From Shewanella cutis (GTDB lineage Bacteria > Pseudomonadota > Gammaproteobacteria > Enterobacterales > Shewanellaceae): a stretch of DNA of 64,000 nucleotides. Positions 9,001 through 17,081 of the stretch are shown in pieces (within the stretch, counting starts at the first letter, position 1; each line of letters starts with the position of its first letter). A program made the translations under genes and the position numbers. The DNA lies in the NCBI RefSeq assembly GCF_022410515.1, contig NZ_JACSDI010000006.1, positions 111,294 through 175,293 of the forward strand. Direction: 5' to 3'. The notes below the pieces were generated by a model, which did no database searches, was not told the DNA's origin, and saw only the letters and a list, made by a program, of their open reading frames with translations.

Positions 9001-10647
9001 GCGTCAGATCCTGATATGACCGCTGTACCTGCGGATATGTTGAAAGACTCAGACAAGCTAGTCTGTTTAGGTGGTAACACCTCTGACGAAAGTTATCTGA
9101 ACGCGTACTCAGTGCTCAAAGTAGCTGAATATGAGCAAGTTGATGCATTGCACCCAGGTATCGGTTTCCTATCTGAAAGCCCACAATTTGCGGCATTGTG
9201 TGTGAATAACGGGGTTAACTTTGTTGGTCCTAGCGTACATTCAATGACGACTATGGGTAACAAGTCGAACGCGATTAAGACTTCACAAAGCCAAAACGTA
9301 CCAGTCGTACCAGGTTCACACGGTATTCTGACCAACGCTGAGCAAGCGGTGAACGTGGCCAATGAAATTGGTTACCCAGTCCTGCTCAAAGCGGTACAAG
9401 GTGGCGGTGGTAAAGGTATTCAGGTTGTTAAACGTCCTGAGGATATGATTGGTTTGTTCCAAAAAACGGCTACCGAAGCAGCTGCGGCCTTTGGTAACGG
9501 CGACCTGTACTTAGAGAAATATGTAACCTCACTGCGTCATATCGAAGTGCAGTTACTGCGTGACAAGTTTGGTAACGCTAAGGTATTAGGTTTACGTGAC
9601 TGTTCTGTACAACGTAACAACCAGAAAGTAGTCGAAGAGTCTGGCTCAACCATGCTGCCGGATGAACTGAAGAAACAAGTGCTGGATTACACCCGTGCCT
9701 TAGGTGATGCGACCGATTACATGGGCGCAGGTACTGTAGAGTTCATCTATAACCTAGATGCAAACGAAGTGTACTTCATGGAGATGAACACCCGTCTGCA
9801 GGTTGAGCATCCAGTAACCGAAGCGACTTCTGGTATCGATATCGTAAGCGCGCAGTTTGATATCGCTGCGGGTCGTTCAATCGAGAACCTCGAGCCGAAA
9901 GAAATCGGTTATGCGATGGAAGTGCGTGTGACTGCAGAAAAAGCGGCACTCGATAGCCATGGTGTACTCCAACTGATCCCAAATCCTGGCAAGATCACCG
10001 AATGTGTATTCCCAGATCATCCAGATGTGGAAATCATCTCGATTGCCGCACCGGGTAAAGAAGTATCACCTTATTACGACAGCTTAATCGCTCAGGTGAT
10101 TATGCGCGGTGAAAACCGTGAAGATGTTATCGCGAAACTGCACGCTTACTTAGACAGCGTAGTACTCAAAGGTATCGCGACTAACATTCCATTGCTTAAA
10201 CTGATCCTAAGCGATGGCACCTTCAAAGAAGGCGTATACGATACTAACTACCTGCCACGCTTTATGGCTGAGTTAGACATTCCAGCGCTGATCGCTGAAA
10301 TGGAAGCCGCTGCCGAAACCGTGGGTGTGGATACTGAGTCACTGCGTGTTGGTGAAAGTAACGAACTGAAAGTATTAGCCCAAGGCGCAGGTATCTTCTA
10401 TACCTCTCCAGCGCCAGGCGAACCTGATTTCGTGAAAGAAGGTGATATTGTTACTGCTGAACAAACGCTAGCCTTAACTGAAGCGATGAAGATGTTCTCG
10501 CAGGTTAACTTAGCCGGCTTCAATCGCCAAGGCGCAGTACTCTATCCAGAAGATAAGAAGTACCGCATCGAGCGTATTTTGAACAGCAATGGTCAGCAAG
10601 TATCGCAAGGTGACTTACTCTTCGTCGTATCGCCCGTTGCAGATTAA
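6094..10647 (+). CDS. Fused acyl-CoA carboxylase (carboxyltransferase + biotin carboxylase + BCCP)
   Basis: A single 1517-residue polypeptide carries all the activities of a biotin-dependent acyl-CoA carboxylase. Residues about 50-420 resemble the carboxyltransferase alpha side (DTPGADAG; GAGYSGGAIPLA). About 690-910 resemble the beta side (SSGGMQTKEG; GFGDCTGGAQASF). About 945-1400 is biotin carboxylase (GGGGKGI; MEMNTRLQVEHPVTE). The C-terminus is a biotinyl domain with EAMKM, lysine 1466. The ~250-residue linker at 430-680 is not recognised. The ATG at 6094, 7 bases after AGAGGA, is preferred to the TTG at 6091. It is divergent from lysR. Shewanella annotations call it multifunctional acetyl-CoA carboxylase, but the true acyl substrate cannot be read from sequence, and separate accA-D genes probably exist elsewhere. 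Confidence 0.9.
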   Translation: MTSNNQPKHMTQAQTPDPLFLQAEHLAKDFSLFPKHSKQSLSEEIKGLLNDDAIQANLKDLASLDVDGYVAKVIQPTQDKGRPGAKRIIADLKGRLITETHLGSFYSAEVELNFGSRTRRIGFIAQERTTANGAWMPEHHYAACKAIRHFAELSMPIVYLIDTPGADAGEVANSQNQAHSISKAIAESANVDVPTVGIVIGAGYSGGAIPLAAANILLSLRDGIFNTIQPQGLQSIARKYNLSWQECAKSVGVSPEELYTAGCIDGIIDFSPGDRDERQHNLRRAIISSIEAVERAAINFVRESKDLREHYDRSLARFLNPSKNLMALELNAELAVATSPTNHHNLFGSAYRYLRYLTLRSRIHSISQEQYGRLSRVSVPEGDLLARIQQEQDRVFQAWLSSPDKLVYDEDLNKLWANFIAKRDEVSTERNMLTRLILGEPKENYKKARKALIFNIGWSLYHRWKSNAANNFKGLIQHLENLPKSVTQAKWPELNQLTVLDVVVNDELREDFIWQCHNILIFNSLYDNVVGSLASIAKEAMMSKSLSRNSVNNLLHKSIDHALSTQDTANDKAKFYKWLKYFMGQSNRADLLVRVEQWKSVGFPQLNDSLFVILTYFFERLLPEYFDSESDTSKYTGAINPVRIGRRKDFWNRLTMGYQDLLIQKVLRDEKRTGKMTWENVIKQFFTHFDEINGDKMSANLLNFPGFRLSIEDALDKGIRPCGLITGIADFKEKGQKVRVGLAVSNTAFQAGAFDMASAEKFSALLIECAKRKLPVVCFISSGGMQTKEGAAALFSMAVVNDRITRFIRDNELPVLMFGFGDCTGGAQASFVTHPLVQTYYLSGTNMPFAGQMVVPAYLPSTSTLSNYLSKVPGAMAGLVHNPFSETLDNQLASIDPLMPMPTAKINEVIINALSTLVVEAPAEEEEIVQNDPRKLMKPINKVLVHARGCTAVKLIRKAHDNNINVVLVASDPDMTAVPADMLKDSDKLVCLGGNTSDESYLNAYSVLKVAEYEQVDALHPGIGFLSESPQFAALCVNNGVNFVGPSVHSMTTMGNKSNAIKTSQSQNVPVVPGSHGILTNAEQAVNVANEIGYPVLLKAVQGGGGKGIQVVKRPEDMIGLFQKTATEAAAAFGNGDLYLEKYVTSLRHIEVQLLRDKFGNAKVLGLRDCSVQRNNQKVVEESGSTMLPDELKKQVLDYTRALGDATDYMGAGTVEFIYNLDANEVYFMEMNTRLQVEHPVTEATSGIDIVSAQFDIAAGRSIENLEPKEIGYAMEVRVTAEKAALDSHGVLQLIPNPGKITECVFPDHPDVEIISIAAPGKEVSPYYDSLIAQVIMRGENREDVIAKLHAYLDSVVLKGIATNIPLLKLILSDGTFKEGVYDTNYLPRFMAELDIPALIAEMEAAAETVGVDTESLRVGESNELKVLAQGAGIFYTSPAPGEPDFVKEGDIVTAEQTLALTEAMKMFSQVNLAGFNRQGAVLYPEDKKYRIERILNSNGQQVSQGDLLFVVSPVAD

Positions 10648-10673
10648 TCTTGCATAAGCAGATTAACTAATTG

Positions 10674-10702
10674 AAATACCCGCCAATTCGGCGGGTATTT
10701 TT
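10674..10702 (+). terminator. Rho-independent terminator after carboxylase
   Basis: ATACCCGCC pairs with GGCGGGTAT around an AATTC loop, followed by TTTTTC. It lies 27 bases after the carboxylase stop. Confidence 0.9.
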
Positions 10703-11284
10703 CATTCGGAAAGCTTGATTTTCAATATTCAAAATATCTAGCCAATTTAACACGCGCTGTCTTACGTTGAGCGAGCTTATAAGGTGTTTTATCAAGCTAA
10801 GGCGTTGGGCAGAAATCAGAGTTGTGTGGATGAATTTAACACTGAGTATGTTAATTTGGACGAATTCCTAAGTTGATTGTCACTTTTAACTAGAAATTGC
10901 CTATTTATGCTAATAAGCCTAAGCGATTAGTGATTATTTAGCATCAGCTGATGTATCGAGAAGGATCTTATTGGGCAGATTTTTTGCTATTTTAGAGTGC
11001 TTAACACATGGAAAAACATCAATGTCAGCGAAAATACGCTTATTTTTAAGGTTTTTGGTAACTGTTTGAAAATTGAGCTAAATTTTTTTATTTAATTGTT
11101 TTCACATGTTTTTCTTATTTTTTTTTAATTTTTTCCGCGACTTTATCGTGAAAAATTGCAAGAGCCATTTGCGCATAACTGGGTTCCAATTTACAATATG
11201 CGCCTAAAATAATCTGATGTGCGGTGTGTCGGTGGTTTGTCGCATACTCCGTCTACTTCTTAAACTAATCATTAAAGTTGAATC
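10703..11284. other. Long AT-rich region upstream of fusA2
   Basis: This 582-base stretch has no ORF of note. It is strongly AT-rich, with a run of T tracts at 11075-11135, which is typical of an intrinsically curved region or H-NS-type target. No repeat, known RNA motif or clear operator was recognised. A long 5' leader or unannotated small RNA cannot be excluded. Confidence 0.5.
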
Positions 11285-13378
11285 ATGACCGAATTATCCA
11301 AATACAGAAACATTGGTATCTTCGCTCACGTTGACGCGGGTAAAACCACGACCACCGAGCGTATTCTTAAGCTAACCGGTAAAATCCATAAGATCGGTGA
11401 AGTTCACGATGGTGAATCAACAACTGACTTCATGGTTCAGGAAGCTGAGCGTGGTATTACCATTCAATCGGCTGCTGTAAGCTGCTTCTGGAAAGATCAC
11501 CGTTTCAACGTTATTGATACCCCTGGGCACGTTGACTTCACCGTTGAAGTTTACCGTTCTTTGAAGGTTCTTGACGGCGGTATCGCTGTATTCTGTGGTT
11601 CTGGCGGTGTTGAGCCTCAATCAGAAACTAACTGGCGCTATGCTAACGAATCTGAAGTTGCTCGTATCATCTTCGTAAACAAGTTAGACCGTATGGGTGC
11701 TGACTTCCTACGTGTTGTTAAGCAAACTAAAGACGTTTTAGCTGCTAACCCACTGGTTATGGTTCTGCCAATTGGTATCGAAGACGAGTTCTGCGGTGTT
11801 GTTGACCTGTTAACTCGCAAAGCTTACGTGTGGGACGATTCTGGTATTCCAGAAAACTTCGAAGTTAAAGATGTTCCTGCGAACATGGTTGACTTAGTTG
11901 AAGAATACCGTGAAATGCTGATCGAAACTGCTGTTGAGCAAGATGACGATCTGATGGAAGCATACATGGAAGGCGAAGAGCCATCTATTGAAGACCTGAA
12001 ACGTTGTATCCGTAAGGGTACTCGTACTATGGCGTTCTTCCCAACATTCTGCGGTAGCGCATTCAAAAACAAAGGTATGCAACTAGTTCTGGACGCCGTT
12101 GTTGACTATCTGCCAGCGCCAGATGAAGTTGATCCACAACCTTTAACTGACGAAGAAGGTAACGAAACTGGCGAATACGCTATCGTTTCTGCTGATGAGT
12201 CATTAAAAGCATTAGCGTTCAAGATCATGGATGACCGTTTCGGTGCCCTGACTTTCGTACGTATCTATGCTGGCCGCCTGAAGAAAGGTGACACCATTCT
12301 TAACAGTGCTACTGGTAAGACTGAGCGTATCGGCCGTATGTGCGAAATGTATGCGAACGATCGTATCGAAATTGAATCAGCTGAAGCTGGTGACATTATC
12401 GCTATCGTTGGTATGAAGAACGTACAAACTGGTCACACTCTGTGTGATGTTAAACACCCATGTACTCTTGAAGCCATGGTGTTCCCAGAGCCAGTTATCT
12501 CTATCGCAGTAGCGCCAAAAGACAAAGGCGGCAGCGAGAAGATGGCTATCGCTATCGGTAAGATGATCGCAGAAGATCCATCATTCCGCGTAGAAACTGA
12601 CGAAGATTCAGGTGAAACCATCCTTAAAGGTATGGGTGAACTGCACTTAGATATTAAAGTGGACATCCTGAAGCGTACTTATGGTGTTGAGCTGATCGTA
12701 GGTGAGCCACAAGTGGCCTACCGTGAAACCATTACTCAAATGGTTGAAGACCAATACACCCACAAGAAACAATCTGGTGGTTCTGGTCAATTCGGTAAGA
12801 TCGAATACATCATTCGCCCAGGTGAGCCAAACTCTGGCTTCGTGTTCAAGTCTTCAGTTGTTGGTGGTAACGTTCCTAAGGAATACTGGCCAGCAGTTGA
12901 AAAAGGCTTCGCGAGCATGATGAACACCGGTACTATCGCTGGCTTCCCAGTGTTAGACGTTGAGTTTGAACTGACTGACGGTGCTTACCACGCAGTTGAC
13001 TCTTCAGCTATCGCGTTCGAAATCGCTGCTAAAGCGGCATTCCGTCAGTCAATTGCTAAAGCTAAACCACAACTGCTTGAGCCAATCATGAAAGTTGACG
13101 TGTTCAGCCCTGATGACAACGTGGGTGACGTAATCGGTGACTTAAACCGTCGTCGCGGTATGATCAAAGACCAAGTTGCTGGTGTAACGGGTGTTCGCGT
13201 TAAGGCTGACGTACCGTTATCAGAAATGTTCGGTTACATCGGTACTCTGCGTACAATGACTTCAGGCCGTGGTCAGTTCTCTATGGAGTTCTCACACTAC
13301 AGCCCATGTCCAAACAGCGTTGCGGACAAAGTTGTTGAGCAAGTTAAAGAGCGTAAAGCTGCTGAAGCTAAGAAGTAA
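11285..13378 (+). CDS. fusB: Second translation elongation factor G (EF-G2)
   Basis: Translational GTPase of 697 residues that moves tRNA-mRNA through the ribosome and/or helps recycle it. It has the full EF-G domain set. The G1 loop AHVDAGKTT is near residue 15, the switch region includes [10 protein letters not shown]3 is DTPGH, and G4 is NKLD. The C-terminal domains IV-V include [10 protein letters not shown] and [10 protein letters not shown]. It is monocistronic, outside any str operon, with its own strong terminator; in Shewanella this position holds the paralogue fusB/fusA2, while fusA lies with rpsL, rpsG and tuf. High use of preferred codons suggests high expression. How the two EF-Gs divide the work here is not known from sequence. 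Confidence 0.9.
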   Translation: MTELSKYRNIGIFAHVDAGKTTTTERILKLTGKIHKIGEVHDGESTTDFMVQEAERGITIQSAAVSCFWKDHRFNVIDTPGHVDFTVEVYRSLKVLDGGIAVFCGSGGVEPQSETNWRYANESEVARIIFVNKLDRMGADFLRVVKQTKDVLAANPLVMVLPIGIEDEFCGVVDLLTRKAYVWDDSGIPENFEVKDVPANMVDLVEEYREMLIETAVEQDDDLMEAYMEGEEPSIEDLKRCIRKGTRTMAFFPTFCGSAFKNKGMQLVLDAVVDYLPAPDEVDPQPLTDEEGNETGEYAIVSADESLKALAFKIMDDRFGALTFVRIYAGRLKKGDTILNSATGKTERIGRMCEMYANDRIEIESAEAGDIIAIVGMKNVQTGHTLCDVKHPCTLEAMVFPEPVISIAVAPKDKGGSEKMAIAIGKMIAEDPSFRVETDEDSGETILKGMGELHLDIKVDILKRTYGVELIVGEPQVAYRETITQMVEDQYTHKKQSGGSGQFGKIEYIIRPGEPNSGFVFKSSVVGGNVPKEYWPAVEKGFASMMNTGTIAGFPVLDVEFELTDGAYHAVDSSAIAFEIAAKAAFRQSIAKAKPQLLEPIMKVDVFSPDDNVGDVIGDLNRRRGMIKDQVAGVTGVRVKADVPLSEMFGYIGTLRTMTSGRGQFSMEFSHYSPCPNSVADKVVEQVKERKAAEAKK

Positions 13379-13401
13379 TTCTTAACTTTACCCGAATAGA
13401 G

Positions 13402-13436
13402 ACCGCTGCTAAGCCAAGGCTTACAGCGGTTTTTTT
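13402..13436 (+). terminator. Rho-independent terminator after fusB
   Basis: A strong stem pairs ACCGCTG with CAGCGGT, extended by TAAGCC/GGCTTA with one bulged base, and is followed by a T run ending at 13436. Confidence 0.93.
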
Positions 13437-13477
13437 ATGGGCGATGACGGTTGACGGATGACGGTTGCCGGTCAAAG

Positions 13478-13559
13478 ATTCAGCATTCAGCATTCAGCAT
13501 TCAGCATTCAGCATTCAGCATTCAGCATTCAGCATTCAGCATTCAGCATTCAGCATTCA
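13478..13559. repeat. Heptanucleotide tandem repeat (ATTCAGC), 11 full copies
   Basis: Eleven perfect head-to-tail copies of ATTCAGC plus a partial ATTCA run from 13478 to 13559, ending 5 bases before the stop codon of the convergent lysR gene. Just upstream (13442-13472) is a degenerate series built on GATGACGG/TTGACGG. Because 7 is not a multiple of 3, the array is open in all three plus-strand frames and makes spurious ORFs. Perfect copy identity suggests recent slippage and likely copy-number variation between strains. Confidence 0.97.
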
Positions 13560-13564
13560 CGTTT

Positions 13565-14446
13565 TCATGCTTTTTGCTTGCTCAATTCCAGCAGAGCATT
13601 TGCTGCGGGCGTTAACGGTAAGTTCTGCCGCCAAATCAGGGCTAAATCCCAGGTCAAGGCCGGTTGCATAGGTCTAAAGACAAGCTTGCTGTTACTCAGT
13701 TTTTGGCAAATAGGTTCGGGTAATATGGCCAGTCCCATATCGGCTTCAACCATGGTTGCAAGAAAATCCCATTGACCACTGCGAAAGGCGATATTTAATT
13801 GCACTCCGACCTTACGGCTGAGGCGATTAATCAACTTCGCGAGGGAAAAATCCTCGTTATAGAGAATAAACGGGTAAGGTTCAAAATCCTGCCAACTGAG
13901 GTATGACTTAGCGGCAAGCGGATGAGCTTCAGGCAAGCAAGCTAAGAGGGGATACTTGGTTAGCGGCTGGTTAATCAGTTCTGTCTCATGGGTTGTGGGC
14001 AGTGCGGTAAAGGCGATATCTAGACTGTTATTCAGCAGCGCCTGCTCACAGCCGAAACCGCCGTATTCATACATTTGCAGCTCAACGCCGGGATAGCGTT
14101 TCCGGTAACTGGTCAGTAGTCCGATAATTAAGCTGCTCATCATAGGGCAGACGCCCAGCCTAAGCCGCCCCGATTTTAAGCCGCTTAAGTTACTCATGTC
14201 CTCCTGCAATCTATGCCATTGACCAAGGATTTCCCGCGCACTGTGCTCAAATAGCTGCCCTGCTTGAGTTAACTCTACTTTTTGGTTATTGCGAATAAGC
14301 AGCGTTTCTCCCAGGCTTTCTTCAAGTCTTTGGATGATCTTGCTCAGCGTTGGCTGGGTGATAAAGCATTTTTGGGCGGCACGGGTGAAGTTTTCCGTTT
14401 CTACTAGGGTTAAAAAACATTGCAAGGTCTTGATTGGGATGTTCAT
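13565..14446 (-). CDS. LysR family transcriptional regulator
   Basis: LysR-type regulator of 293 residues, taking the ATG at 14446 rather than an in-frame TTG two codons upstream. The N-terminal winged helix includes NFTRAAQKCFITQPTLSKIIQRLE (about residues 20-43). The effector domain spans about 88-285 and resembles the CynR/CbbR-type fold. Its 3' end abuts the heptamer array. It is divergently arranged with a 50-codon ORF at 14541 across a 94-base spacer, the classic geometry for a LysR regulator and its target. Effector and target are unknown. Confidence 0.88.
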   Translation of the reverse strand: MNIPIKTLQCFLTLVETENFTRAAQKCFITQPTLSKIIQRLEESLGETLLIRNNQKVELTQAGQLFEHSAREILGQWHRLQEDMSNLSGLKSGRLRLGVCPMMSSLIIGLLTSYRKRYPGVELQMYEYGGFGCEQALLNNSLDIAFTALPTTHETELINQPLTKYPLLACLPEAHPLAAKSYLSWQDFEPYPFILYNEDFSLAKLINRLSRKVGVQLNIAFRSGQWDFLATMVEADMGLAILPEPICQKLSNSKLVFRPMQPALTWDLALIWRQNLPLTPAANALLELSKQKA

Positions 14447-14540
14447 GCTCAAATGGAATCTATTGTATGGCGTTAATTCATTTTACTGATGGTGGCCTAA
14501 GTATTACTTTGAGCTTGTTAACAGAACAGGAGATTTACCA

Positions 14541-14693
14541 ATGAAGTCAACGTCAAGTTTATGGGTAGGTGCGTTGTGGCAAGCAGCTATGCCTGAAACA
14601 AAGAATGTGCAAACAGCTCAAGCAGCGCAAAAAAGAGTAACGGCTCCGGCGGGTGGTTTGCATAAAGCAAAACAACAAGTCAACCCAGCCTAG
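14541..14693 (+). CDS. Small 50-residue protein, unknown function
   Basis: A 50-codon ORF begins at ATG 14541, 6-7 bases after a good ribosome-binding site (CAGGAGAT, 14527-14534), and ends at TAG 14691. The product is polar and basic at the end (starts MKSTSSLWVG, ends QQVNPA), Ala- and Gln-rich, with no clear membrane segment. The stop codon lies inside the loop of a rho-independent terminator, so the gene is a compact monocistronic unit. It is divergent from a lysR gene and may be its target. Not recognised. A good RBS, codon-scale length and its own terminator support it as real, but it could also be a leader peptide or small regulatory RNA. Confidence 0.6.
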   Translation: MKSTSSLWVGALWQAAMPETKNVQTAQAAQKRVTAPAGGLHKAKQQVNPA

Positions 14694-14707
14694 GCTGGGT
14701 TTTTACT
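14682..14707 (+). terminator. Terminator overlapping the small ORF stop codon
   Basis: AACCCAGCC pairs with GGCTGGGTT around a TA loop, followed by a T run. The TAG stop codon of the small ORF sits within the hairpin. Confidence 0.9.
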
Positions 14708-14820
14708 TTTCGATTCTTCCGTATTTTATCTATAGTCCCGTCCGCTTATCTTTCATTTCGTCCAACATCTCCCCAAACTGAGTTTTTAAACGTCTATGTC
14801 TAATTCTGTTATGGATAGTA

Positions 14821-14848
14821 AAAAGCCACTGGGTAGCAGTGGCTTTTG
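14821..14848 (-). terminator. Terminator of the nap operon
   Basis: AAAAGCCACTG pairs with CAGTGGCTTTT around GGTAG. Read on the minus strand it ends in TTTTTA and lies 20 bases after the napB stop. It may also stop plus-strand transcription. Confidence 0.88.
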
Positions 14849-14866
14849 CATGCAGGGAAGTGCGGT

Positions 14867-15298
14867 TTATTGAGTTGAGAACTTATTTTCGACTAAAGGC
14901 GCTTTGTTTTCAGCCTGCGCAACATGGCACTGGGTGCAGAAATAGTTATGGCCGTTGAGCGTGCCCTTATCGTCGATAACATGGGATTTTGCTACCGGTG
15001 TGGCTTTCATGCGCGCAGCTTTATCCCAACTATGACAAGTTAAACAGCCATTCTTATCGAGGGTGATTTTGTAATCATCCTTATGGGGGATAAGCGGTGG
15101 TTGGTCGGTAAAGCTGCGTTCCAACGCTTTACCGCGAGCAGGATAGACTGGCATGGCATCGGCGGGACGAATATCCGTCACCGCGCTATCACCTGCAAGG
15201 GATTTGATATTGACAGGTGTTGCTTGAGTCTCTGCTTGTTGGCCTGAGCAGCCGCCGATGGCTAATACAATCGCGGCTAAGGTGAGTATTTTTTTCAT
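14867..15298 (-). CDS. napB: Periplasmic nitrate reductase dihaem cytochrome c subunit NapB
   Basis: NapB passes electrons to NapA in the periplasm. The 143-residue protein has two haem c motifs, C85-LTC88-H89 and C121-TQC124-H125, plus nearby His residues for distal ligands. The N-terminus ([19 protein letters not shown]) ends in a lipobox-like IGGC with Cys17, so this NapB may be a lipoprotein rather than a freely soluble protein; E. coli NapB has a cleavable signal. Its start overlaps the napH stop (ATGA at 15295-15298), showing translational coupling. It is the last gene of the operon, followed by a terminator. Confidence 0.95.
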   Translation of the reverse strand: MKKILTLAAIVLAIGGCSGQQAETQATPVNIKSLAGDSAVTDIRPADAMPVYPARGKALERSFTDQPPLIPHKDDYKITLDKNGCLTCHSWDKAARMKATPVAKSHVIDDKGTLNGHNYFCTQCHVAQAENKAPLVENKFSTQ

Positions 15299-16299
15299 TG
15301 GTCATTCTCCGCCTTGGGGGCAATGTGTTGACGAATTGGTGAAGAGCTAGATGGCGACTGACTATTGGTCGAGCCACCTGTACTTAGTTGAGTCTGAGTG
15401 CCAGTAAAACGGCTTTGATAGCGGAAAACACGCTGAGCGCAAACATCGATACAGCGGCCACATTGGGTGCAGTCAGGGCTGGTGATTACCGGATTTTGCC
15501 CTTTTAATGCGGGCTTTAATACTTGGCGTTCGGGGCAAACAGCAAAGCAATCCATGCAGTTATCACAGGCGCTAGCTTTGCTGGCGACGATCTTAATGGG
15601 GCTCCATTTGCCAACTAAGCCAAATAAGGCTCCCGTTGGGCAAAGGTGACCACACCAAGCGCGCTCGGCGATAAATAGATCCAGCAAAAATATTGCCGCT
15701 AAGATCCATAAACCACTGAGACTGCCAAATAGCACGGCGCGATAGACTAAGGGAACGGGGTTGACCCATTCCCAAATCAAGCTGCCCGTGAGCAGGGGTA
15801 ATAACAGCACGAGCGCCAGCAGGTAGTAACGTAAATTGCGCGGTAACTCGCTGGTGCGAGGAAGTTTGAGTTTACGTCTAAGCCAGCTTGCGGAGTCAGT
15901 TACCAGATTGACCGGACATACCCAACTGCAAAATACCCTGCCACCGGCGAGGGCATAAAACAGTATGACCAAAGTTGCACCTATCAAGAGGCTAAGCTCG
16001 GGAATATGTCCTGCTAACAGCAATTGCAAGCTCGCCAGTGGATCGGCAAAGGGAATAGTATCGAGCAGTAAACTGGCCGATAAATTACCTTTAAATAGCC
16101 AAATCCCCAGTAGTGGCCCCAGTGCAAATAAACCTAAAAGACCTAGTTGCACAGTGCGGCGTAGCAGCAAATATTTATGCGCGCCAAACCAACCAAGTTC
16201 AGCAATGGCTGCGGCATGCTCGCTCTGCGTGCGGGCTTTGGCTTTTGAGTTCACTGTCTTATGACTTGTAGACTTGTTACTCATTGACTCATTGCTCAT
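15295..16299 (-). CDS. napH: Quinol dehydrogenase membrane component NapH
   Basis: Integral membrane iron-sulfur protein of 334 residues that with NapG forms a quinol-oxidising branch feeding Nap. It has about four to five membrane helices (around residues 45-65, 90-115, 160-180, 190-215), the membrane-side Cys motif SWVCPVN and its partner GHLCPTGA. The C-terminal cytoplasmic part has two ferredoxin-type clusters ([13 protein letters not shown] near 245 and [11 protein letters not shown] near 280). The N-terminal Ser/Lys/Thr-rich tail is longer than usual. It overlaps napG by ATGA (16296-16299) and napB likewise. Confidence 0.94.
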   Translation of the reverse strand: MSNESMSNKSTSHKTVNSKAKARTQSEHAAAIAELGWFGAHKYLLLRRTVQLGLLGLFALGPLLGIWLFKGNLSASLLLDTIPFADPLASLQLLLAGHIPELSLLIGATLVILFYALAGGRVFCSWVCPVNLVTDSASWLRRKLKLPRTSELPRNLRYYLLALVLLLPLLTGSLIWEWVNPVPLVYRAVLFGSLSGLWILAAIFLLDLFIAERAWCGHLCPTGALFGLVGKWSPIKIVASKASACDNCMDCFAVCPERQVLKPALKGQNPVITSPDCTQCGRCIDVCAQRVFRYQSRFTGTQTQLSTGGSTNSQSPSSSSPIRQHIAPKAENDQ

Positions 16300-17030
16300 A
16301 ACATCAGCCCCTTATTCAACATCTCTAAGGTGGTTTCCTCAGTGTTGAGATAAGTGTCGTGCTCTGCGGCTTTACCTAACGCCAGTGCGGTCGGTAAGAC
16401 TTTTATCGCGGCGGTATCAAGCACGCAGGCGTGCTCGCATTTGCCACAACCCGTGCAGGTATCGCTGTTGACTGTGGGTAAAAACATCGCGTGATGATCG
16501 CTATGCTCATTGCGCTGGCGTTCTAAGGTGATGGCATTATCGATTAACGGACAAACCCGATAACAGACATCGCAGCGTAATCCTTTAAAGTTCAGGCAAT
16601 TTTTCTCATCGATCAGTACCGCAATCCCCATTTTTGCATCGCTAATGTGCTCAAGTTGAGGATCAAGCGCACCCGATGGGCAGGCTTTGATGCAGGGAAT
16701 ATCCTCACACATTTCGCAGGGAATGCGTCTTGCGGTAAAGAATGGCGTGCCAGTGGCGGCGCCATCGAACCAACGTGCCAGTGTTAGCGTGTCGTAAGGG
16801 CAAGCCTCCACACATAAACCGCAGCGCACGCAGGCCGAGAGAAAATCACTTTCTTCAAGGGCGCCCGGCGGTCTGCAAGCTTGGGAGGCGAGTTGGCCTT
16901 GGCTTTTTGCCGTAGCCGTTAAGCCTAATCCCACGAGTCCCATCACACAGCCAGCCTTCGCCGTCGTGGCCAAAAACTGGCGACGGTTGACTTGCTTGGC
17001 TGTGAATGCACTCTTAACTTGCTGACTCAC
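16296..17030 (-). CDS. napG: Ferredoxin-type protein NapG
   Basis: Periplasmic iron-sulfur protein of 244 residues with a twin-arginine signal ([13 protein letters not shown], residues 15-27). It has four [4Fe-4S] motifs in order: [35 protein letters not shown] and [11 protein letters not shown]. With NapH it transfers electrons from quinol toward NapAB. The start is GTG at 17030, supported by GGAG 7 bases upstream. No napC is present in the operon. In Shewanella the tetrahaem quinol dehydrogenase CymA, encoded elsewhere, is known to feed Nap. Confidence 0.94.
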   Translation of the reverse strand: MSQQVKSAFTAKQVNRRQFLATTAKAGCVMGLVGLGLTATAKSQGQLASQACRPPGALEESDFLSACVRCGLCVEACPYDTLTLARWFDGAATGTPFFTARRIPCEMCEDIPCIKACPSGALDPQLEHISDAKMGIAVLIDEKNCLNFKGLRCDVCYRVCPLIDNAITLERQRNEHSDHHAMFLPTVNSDTCTGCGKCEHACVLDTAAIKVLPTALALGKAAEHDTYLNTEETTLEMLNKGLML

Positions 17031-17081
17031 CTTAGACTCCTTAATTGCTATTAATTGACGCCATCGCTATCAAATGAAGGT

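Noticed and set aside
13478..13559. Possible CRISPR array
   Set aside because: The unit is a 7-base tandem repeat without spacers.
13458..13775. Plus-strand ORFs rich in IQHSAFS repeats
   Set aside because: They are produced by the ATTCAGC heptamer array, which has no stop in any plus-strand frame, and then run antisense through lysR.
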